A stretch of 64,000 nucleotides of DNA from Brachypterus glaber (lineage: Eukaryota; Arthropoda; Insecta; Coleoptera; Kateretidae), in contig OY294047.1 of the NCBI GenBank assembly GCA_958510825.1, positions 42,244,006 to 42,308,005 on the forward strand, read 5' to 3'. The position numbers and the translations under genes were made by a program. The notes beneath the pieces are model-generated. The model ran no database searches and had not been told where the DNA came from. It saw only the letters and a program-made list of their open reading frames with translations. Numbering within the stretch: the first letter of the stretch is position 1; every line of letters begins with the position of its first letter. Of the stretch, positions 56,905 through 64,000 are shown one piece after another.

Positions 56905-58277
56905 TAGTACCATAAATAACTATTATTAAACTTTGATTCGTGTTTTTTCAAATCAATATCAAATATTAATTTGTTTTGAGTTCCAACTCTTCCAAATTGT
57001 TGTATGGGTTTCTTTTCTAAAAGAGATGAATAGGAATGAAATAAGCAATTTGTCCCATTCAATAATACTATCAAAAAAATTAGGCTAAAAATATTTACCT
57101 TCATCTATAATATTTGATTATTTGATATATGTTTCGTGTTCTATACTATTATATAATATGTAATAGTATATTATATTATACCAAATTCAAAAGTTTTCTT
57201 TTGCCTTTCTTCAGTAAAATAATAAATTATAAAAAAATACTTTTGACTTGGTAAAATTAAATTTTTCAAACCCCCAGCTGCCTAAACTTTGTCATTTTTT
57301 ATTATTTTTACTGCACATCTAGGGCGATCTAAGCATGGTAACAAAAACCAAAAATCAAGCATGGCTCAGAAACAGACACTGTCCGACTCAAAAATATGTC
57401 CCATACCTACTATGCGTTTTCATTCCAAATAGGTATAAATAATTAAGTTCTTAAGAGTGTCTTCTGTAATCTAAAAAACGATTATTTATTACATGCAATT
57501 TTATGTAGTTTTCTGTATAGGTACATCCCAGAATAATAGCTTACGATAACTAGCATATTAAATAGGCAATCTTATGGTATTCTTGCATGTGTCATATTAA
57601 CAAACTGCGTATAATGTTAAAAGCCTTTAATACCACTATTATTAAGTCTCCTTTTAAAATAATTAAGCAAATAATCTAAAATTACTAGCTGCGCCACAGA
57701 ACATCTCTATTTCTTTGCAATTACCTCCCAGGAAGCTTATAATCTATAACCCTCTGGTATACCGGTGACTTTCATAAAAGAAATCAAGCCTTTTTTGGCA
57801 TCAGTGTTTTACCGAAACAGTTTAACGAGAGAAGAGAAGTCAATATTATTCTCTTGCCTTGTCAGAAGTTTTAAATTAATACATTTCAAGTAACAAGTTG
57901 CACTGAACACCAATAAGTAGGAGTAAACTAAAATATATTTTTCACTAAAAGATAACGGGTGATTTTATATAGAACCACAAGATTAAAAACGTAAAAAATT
58001 CTTAAACAAACCGAAATTTTCCCATACATTTAAAGGGTGAAGCAGAAGAATTTTATTTTAACTAAAAACAATTTAAAAAGAAATCATTAGGTGTCTTGAT
58101 GAAAAAATGATAACATACATATCATGCGATTAAGATCAAATACTACAAGGATTAATTATAACTGTCCTTTTTTTTACCTGTTAGCTTCAGGATCTTTAGT
58201 TCCATCATTTTTTATTTCATCGAATTGTCTTATTAAATTAATTGTTATTAGGATATTTTCAATGATATCCAATATGA
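56905..58277. other. AT-rich spacer, nothing identified
   Basis: No supported feature was seen. Confidence 0.35.
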
Positions 58278-58580
58278 ATATTATTTCAACCATTTAAACT
58301 AAATAATTATAAAACTGTTTTTAAGTCTATAATAGAATACGTTGAACAAAATAAATTATTATCTGTGTATCAATATGGATTTAGAAATGGAAGGTCCACA
58401 GAAACTGCATCCTGTCAGTTACTTAATTTTGCTTATTCTGAACTCGATTTAAATAAATTTGTTGTATGTGTTAAAGTCGACCTTATAAAAGCTTTTGAAA
58501 CCGTACGTCCAGATTTCCTTAAAGCAAAAGTTGATAATTTTAAAATTCCAGATAATATTTCTAGGGGGTTATATATGTAG
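58278..58580 (+). pseudogene. Non-LTR reverse transcriptase fragment (fingers/palm start)
   Basis: The frame is open from 58278 to a stop at 58578-58580. It contains KSIIEYVEQNKLLSVYQYGF, then RNGRSTETASCQLL, the conserved QFGFRKGRST-type block. FVVCVKVDLIKAFETV follows and corresponds to RT motif A with its catalytic Asp. It is cut off before motif B and the YADD box, so it is non-functional. The clade is probably CR1/Jockey-like. A related endonuclease remnant lies 1 kb downstream in the opposite orientation. Confidence 0.8.
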
Positions 58581-58584
58581 TTAC

Positions 58585-59400
58585 CAAATTGTTTTATGTG
58601 TAATTACATTAAGTAGAATTAGCATATAAACAAAACATATACATATGTTTTAGTTTATACATTATATCTTTTATTTTTATGCAAAATAGGGAAGTTTCAT
58701 AAATCGTACCGGTATTAATTTTTGTAAATCGTATAGGGTTCAATTCCCTTTGGATATGATTAAAGTTGTAATTTTCTTATTTTTCGATAACATTGTGATA
58801 CAAATAATAGAAACTTGTAATTTGAATAATTTATTTTAGTTATTGACAATTAACATTAAATAAAAAATTACTACCCTTGGAAGTCCGTTAAATTCATCGG
58901 TAATACACGTAATTAAATTCTTATAAGTAAATGGGAAAGCCTTCTTATCTTGTCTTTATTTTTTTAATTTAAACCAACAATAAATAATTACGTTAAGATT
59001 ATTAAGAAGGTATTTAGGCAACCAGGTTCCCAAATCGTACCGTTTGCATTACGGAAAATATAAAAAAAATATCTTAGGTGGTAAGATTATAGCGACCTTA
59101 CCCTACACATGAATTTAAAGCCTTTCAGTTTTGATAAAACTATTTTTAATATATATTCCCAATGCTAATGAATTAGGATATCGTTAAATATTGTACCATC
59201 CGGTATGCCAAAGAAGATTTCCTTTTTTTCTGTGACATAGTAACTGCCTCGCTGGCGCTGTGAAAATTATGAAACACCATCGCGGTATGATACTGTACAG
59301 GGAATAAATTCAAATATTAACTATGGAGTAAGTACCTCTCGGTGTACACGCAGCAGATTATAGTCTATAGCTTGTGATAAATATGAAATTACACAGAATA
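58585..59400. other. Spacer, nothing identified
   Basis: No supported feature was seen. Confidence 0.35.
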
Positions 59401-59499
59401 GTTAGACACGGCGCCGGCAGACTTCTTCTTCTGACCTCCGAGAATGTGTCGCACTCTTGTGGGCAGGACGTTTTATATGGACGAAATTATAAAAAAAAC

Positions 59500-59883
59500 C
59501 TATCCAAGTATATACTAAGAGAGATTCATCTAATTTGAATAAAAACGTATCCATATTTTCATCAAAAGGTCTGTATACACATAATATACAAATAGATTCA
59601 TTTTTCAAACTAACTTTACATGCGCCACATTCTAAATTCATTTCAGAGCTCAAATTTATAATTTTAACTAGATTAATAATATTCATTATGTTGGATTTAG
59701 CGTAAATAGACACACCACCATGTAATCTTGTTTTTCTGCTATAGTTACTTATTAAGTTGAAGTTTTCTAAATTAATACAACTCGAAACTTTATCAGCTTC
59801 ACTGCACCAGGTTTCGGAAACACAAAAAATATCAGCTTTTCACTCAAAAATACCTCAAAATCCTCAACTTTGTTCTTAGACAT
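59500..59883 (-). pseudogene. APE-type endonuclease fragment of a non-LTR element, copy 1
   Basis: The minus strand from an ATG at 59883 reads MSKNKVEDFEVFL and then, after a frame shift, ADIFCVSETWCSEADKVSS and RLHGGVSIYAKSNI, with LCVYRPFDENMDTFLFKLDE at the end. The SETW (catalytic Glu region), GG-x-SIY and YRP blocks are those of the retrotransposon EEP endonuclease that nicks target DNA. It stops before the downstream catalytic GDFN and SDH motifs. Confidence 0.75.
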
Positions 59884-60093
59884 TGTGCATTATACACTTA
59901 AAAATTGTAATTATTACTAAGAAAATATTTTTATACAAATTAGTAGTAACAAACAGACTATCTACCTTAGTTGCCAGGCTTTGGTAGGTGACTACTATTA
60001 ATTTACGTTTGGCGGAACAATTTTTTCATCAACTAATAAAGTTTTTCTGAAATAATGTTCCATTTGAAGAAGTATTTTGGAAATGAAAAATTA

Positions 60094-60137
<44 letters not shown>

Positions 60138-60138
60138 G
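60094..60138. repeat. (ATT)n microsatellite
   Basis: About fifteen perfect trinucleotide units. A shorter one ends the second copy of the duplication (about 60812-60833). Confidence 0.9.
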
Positions 60139-60257
60139 AATAGTTAGACACGGCGCCGGCAGACTTCTTCTTCTGACCTCCAAGAATGTGTCGCAGTCTT
60201 GTGGGCAGGACGTTTTATATGGACGAAATTATAAAAAAAATTTATCCAAGTATATAC

Positions 60258-60601
60258 TAAGAGAGATTCATCCAGGTCTGTATACACATAATATACAAAT
60301 AGATTCATTTTTCAAACTAACTTTACATGTGCAACATTCAAAATTTCTTTCTGAGCTCAAATTTATAATTTTATCTAGATTAATAATATTCATTATGTTG
60401 GATTTAGCGTAAATAGACACACCACCATGTAATCTTGTTTTTCTGCTATAGTTACTTATTAAGTTAAAGTTTTCTAAATTAATACAACTCGAAACTTTAT
60501 CAGCTTCACTACACCAGGTTTCGGAAACACAATCAATCAAAAATATCAGCTTTTACTTCTCTCAAAAATACCTCAAAATACTCAACTTTGTTCTTAGACA
60601 T
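60258..60601 (-). pseudogene. APE-type endonuclease fragment, copy 2
   Basis: From ATG at 60601 on the minus strand it reads MSKNKVEYFEVFLREVKADI. A 4-bp insertion then breaks the frame, and the next frame gives CVSETWCSEADKVSSCINLE and GGVSIYAK to LCVYRPG. It is a diverged duplicate of copy 1, with a 40-bp deletion just after YRP. Confidence 0.75.
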
Positions 60602-60840
60602 TGTGCATTATACACTTAAAAATTGTAATTATTACTAAGAAAATATTTTTATACAAATTAGTAGTAACAAACAAAGACTATCTAACTTAGTTGCCAGGCT
60701 TGGTAGGGTACTACTATTAATTTACGTTTGGCGTAACGATTTTTTCATCAACTAATAAAGTTTTTCTGAAATAATGTTCCATTTGAAGAAGTATTTTGGA
60801 AATTAAAATTATATTATTATTATTATTATTATTATGTCCC

Positions 60841-63800
60841 TATTGAAAACTTGATCGAAAAGCAAGACCAAACCAAGATCGTTTTTATTAGTTGGTATCC
60901 TTGGATCCATGGAATTTTAGAAATCTTAACAATGTTCAATATTTGGGCTGCTAACTTTTCATGAAATTTTTCAATGCAAGACTATCTGCAGATGGAGGTA
61001 ATGTCCACAAAAACTTCTAGAAATATACACTTTGGTCTTTGTCATAACCCTTCTTATTATGGTTACGTAATGGATTAGTATGTTGACCTGCAGCTCCTTA
61101 AGATAATTTATTGATTATTTTATTTAAGAAAGGTATCCATGAGAAATTATCGCCATGAATTTAATTCGTTGTTGTAAAGTGTTATCCTACAGTAGATCGT
61201 CAAATATGAATTTGACAATATTTTTTTATGTAAACGTTTGAATGCTTTACTCAAACAATTTTTGTTCAGCTTAAAAAACAAATCCACCATGGTACTTAGT
61301 ACCCACGTAGTTACCACTGCCAATAACTATTAATTAAAGATATATAGTGTACCCAATTTATCTTGATAGTGTGATCATTAATTAGCTTAACTGACTTCTA
61401 TACTCCAGGCTCTACGATAGGATTTATCCTTTTTCGACTATTTTTAGTTATTTTTATACTCTTCGTAGAGATTTGGTTAGAACTTTTAGCCGTAGATGTA
61501 TATTATATTCATTAACATTTTTATGATATCCATTTTTGGTCAATAGGACTGTAGATGCCTCAGGCCAACAATTCATATTTATTGTTTTGAAGTTGGTATA
61601 CATGTGTACATTAGTTCAAGTGAGTTAAGAATTGTCAACAGATGAATAAATTTTGAGGTTATTTACCTCAAACTAATTAACAAACGTCAAACAAAACCGT
61701 TTATTTGAAATACCACTACAAAAACGGGCTTTGAATTAAAGTGATTGATCTCGAACGAAGCGAGATGACAGTCTACTGTCCTATTTGGGCATTTCATAAA
61801 TTGGCCTGTATTTTAAAAACGTACATTAGGCATTTAATGTCATCAACAGAAACCGAATTTAAATCTAACGCCACGCTTAGCCATACCACAAGAATTCTAA
61901 TATATGACGTGTGAGATTGGGAACGATTGAATCTGTTCGGATTGCTGCTAGAACGAATCCTGTAAAAGAACGTACCTGTTTGGCAGAATAAGAAGGGTTA
62001 AGTACACTTGCCGGGATATCTAGACGTCGCGACGTGACATAAATGTGAGGCTCAGGTTCAAGAGCAAAGTAGACTAGTATTTAATTCATACTATACTGTA
62101 AAAAAAATAAGTACAAAAGGTAACTCTTTTATATGTCGTCGAAAACTGAAATAAGGGTTTTATGTTAATTATGGGAATGGCTAGAAATTCCCGAAATCTA
62201 TAATAAAACTTACACAAGTATACTTGATTAGGTGTCAGCGAAGAGATTTTTGCAAAAACCTAAGCAAGACACATTTTCAAATGTACTTTTTAGTATCTTA
62301 TGTCTACGAGGCGGTACCTGCGTCGTTCCATCAAACAATACACGCCAAATCATTAATTTATGGGGCAAAAATAACTCATACCTAGTTTAATGATTATTTA
62401 TAGCTGACAAGGGTACTTACATGTACTATAATAATTATTCTTTATGATATATTAGATACTTTTTTCAAGGAAATGCCTTTATTTTTTAGAAAATGAATCG
62501 TTATTATGCGTTACTTTGTGATACTATACTATGTAATAAAAGTGCTTGGTCGTCCGACCGGTCAGATGATCAACGCTAATCGTCCAACCGTTTTATGGTT
62601 ATGTTTGGTGATTTGTAATTAATTTTTTCAATATTTGTGACAAGCTTTTTTGATCGTCTTTATCGTTGATTTAAAATTGTGTAGTTTTTTTTTCTTTAGT
62701 ATATTACCAAAACTTTTCGAGACATTTCAAGAGCAAGACTAAGAATGTGTTTTCATAGCGTTGTTTTAAGTAACTATAATAAGTGCCAAAAACGTTTAAA
62801 TCATAAAAAGTTTGCTTTTGCAAAGGATTGCTAATATAATAAGGAAATTTCGTTTCTCATTTATTTGCTATAACGTTTAAACAAATTGAGATAATCTCAA
62901 TCAAATTTAAATGAGACTACATTATTATTATAATCTAATTGTTGGAAAAAGCTAGCTTTTTTATATTAAATCATTGGCTAATTATTTAGTTTTTGATACC
63001 CTAAATAAATTTTCAGTAGTAATATAATAAGTGAATGTTGAATTATCGATAATTTTTTTACGGTATTAAAAAAATATTTTGCTTGGCAACAATTTCCTTA
63101 AGCAAAATGTATTTTTATATACAGTAAAAAAATTATGTATAATTCAACATGCATGCACGAATGGTATTTTGAAAGACTATTTCACAAACAAAATAAGGAA
63201 GTATATAATTTTACCATGTTTAATGTTGTTTAAACTACAATATTACTTTACAACTATAATTAAAAATTTAAATCTCAAATTTGCCGCGCTTTTTACAACC
63301 ACGATATTCACTTGTTCGCGATTGTTCCCAAGTCCAAACTTTGCTTTAGGGATATTTTATGCTTAAGATTATTCCAATAAAATAGTTTTTATCATATATT
63401 TTAGCATTTAAATAAAGATCATTGCTGTTTTTGTTTAAAAAGTTTAGTTTTCAACTAAAAAGAAATAAAATAAGGGGTGTTTCAACCCGTAAAAAAAACA
63501 ATTTGCCATCGGTTTCTAATAAAGTTTGGCAACGCTGTACTGGTGCCAGTGCAGTCATTTGATGTTTTTATTTTCGTCATTTAAAAGAAGTAAATTATTT
63601 ACTTCTTTACTGTAAATATAATTTTAATAAATAAGTGTTTAAATTAGTTTTGAGTGGCCTTTTTTTAATACCAAGATTCAATTAAATAAATTAAAATTTA
63701 TGAATATCAGTGATTTAAGCTTTTAAGATAGAAAGTGCATAAAATATAATATATTATTTGAAGTTAATTAGGGTTTATACCCAGGATGTTTTTGGTAATA

Positions 63801-64000
63801 AAATAAGCATTTATATTGCTTATCAATAAAAATAAATAAACTAAAGGTAAGCTTCACAAATTAAAAACACATTTTGCAAAAATATAACATTTATTAAGAA
63901 GAACTGTCAGTTTCTTGTTTCCATAGTAACCAAGTGATAATTTAACATGTGCAAAAATTATCAGATTCATTTTGATCTGATCGGTCAAGAAACTAAAAAT
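60841..64000. other. AT-rich terminal stretch, nothing firmly identified
   Basis: No palindrome, RNA gene or recognisable coding motif was found. The parts at 61740-62340 and 63510-63570 are less AT-rich and unique-looking. The 95-codon frame at 63079-63366 uses a TTG start and has no domain that I recognise. Confidence 0.35.

Larger units (their letters stand above)
59401..60840 (-). repeat. Tandem duplication of about 742 bp containing an endonuclease fragment
   Basis: The block beginning gttagacacggcgccggcag occurs at 59401 and 60143. The copies align over nearly the whole length, down to a shared ATT microsatellite at their right ends. The second copy lacks about 40 bp after the YRP codons, and there are smaller indels. 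The copies have diverged slightly, so this duplication is older than the 428-bp one. Confidence 0.85.

Overview
The window is AT-rich eukaryotic DNA, almost certainly from an insect nuclear genome. It has no long ORFs, is dense in fold-back (MITE-like) elements, and carries several decayed non-LTR retrotransposon fragments, a tRNA-derived SINE and microsatellites. No bacterial or organellar gene organisation is visible. The species cannot be named from sequence alone.

Only one piece of a probable host gene is well supported: a 61-nt first coding exon at 2489-2549 on the plus strand. It encodes the start of a Ras-superfamily small GTPase with a complete P-loop (GSSRVGKS), followed by a GT splice donor. 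The GC-richer stretch at 1840-2080 may belong to its promoter or 5' leader. I find no later GTPase exon in the window, so much of the remaining plus strand may be its first intron, or the gene may continue elsewhere.

Region by region: 0-1.1 kb holds a CCCC/GGGG repeat family and a minus-strand reverse transcriptase (RT) C-terminal fragment. 2.5-13.8 kb holds the GTPase exon, many palindromic elements and an RNase H fragment. 14-19.4 kb holds further TIR and palindromic elements. 19.7-21.2 kb holds the most notable feature: three minus-strand hammerhead ribozyme motifs, two of them with an intact core. Two lie 341 bp apart inside a small retrozyme- or Penelope-like unit flanked by a 14-bp target-site duplication. 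21.2-27.9 kb is mostly featureless intergenic DNA with a degenerate hammerhead-like remnant. 27.9-29.6 kb holds RT remains, including an apparently exact 428-bp tandem duplication. 31-36 kb holds a cluster of fold-back elements. 36-48 kb is mixed, with another RT fragment and a SINE sitting inside a palindromic element. 48.9-55.6 kb holds large palindromes, a peculiar CAAG/CTTG-rich block, a minisatellite and a nested cluster of TA-targeted MITEs. 58-61 kb holds an RT fragment and a tandemly duplicated endonuclease fragment. The last 3 kb shows nothing I can identify.

The window is therefore best read as intergenic or intronic repeat-rich DNA. Retrotransposons probably supplied enzymes for the non-autonomous units (SINE, retrozyme), and absent transposases mobilised the MITEs. 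None of the protein-coding mobile elements looks intact.
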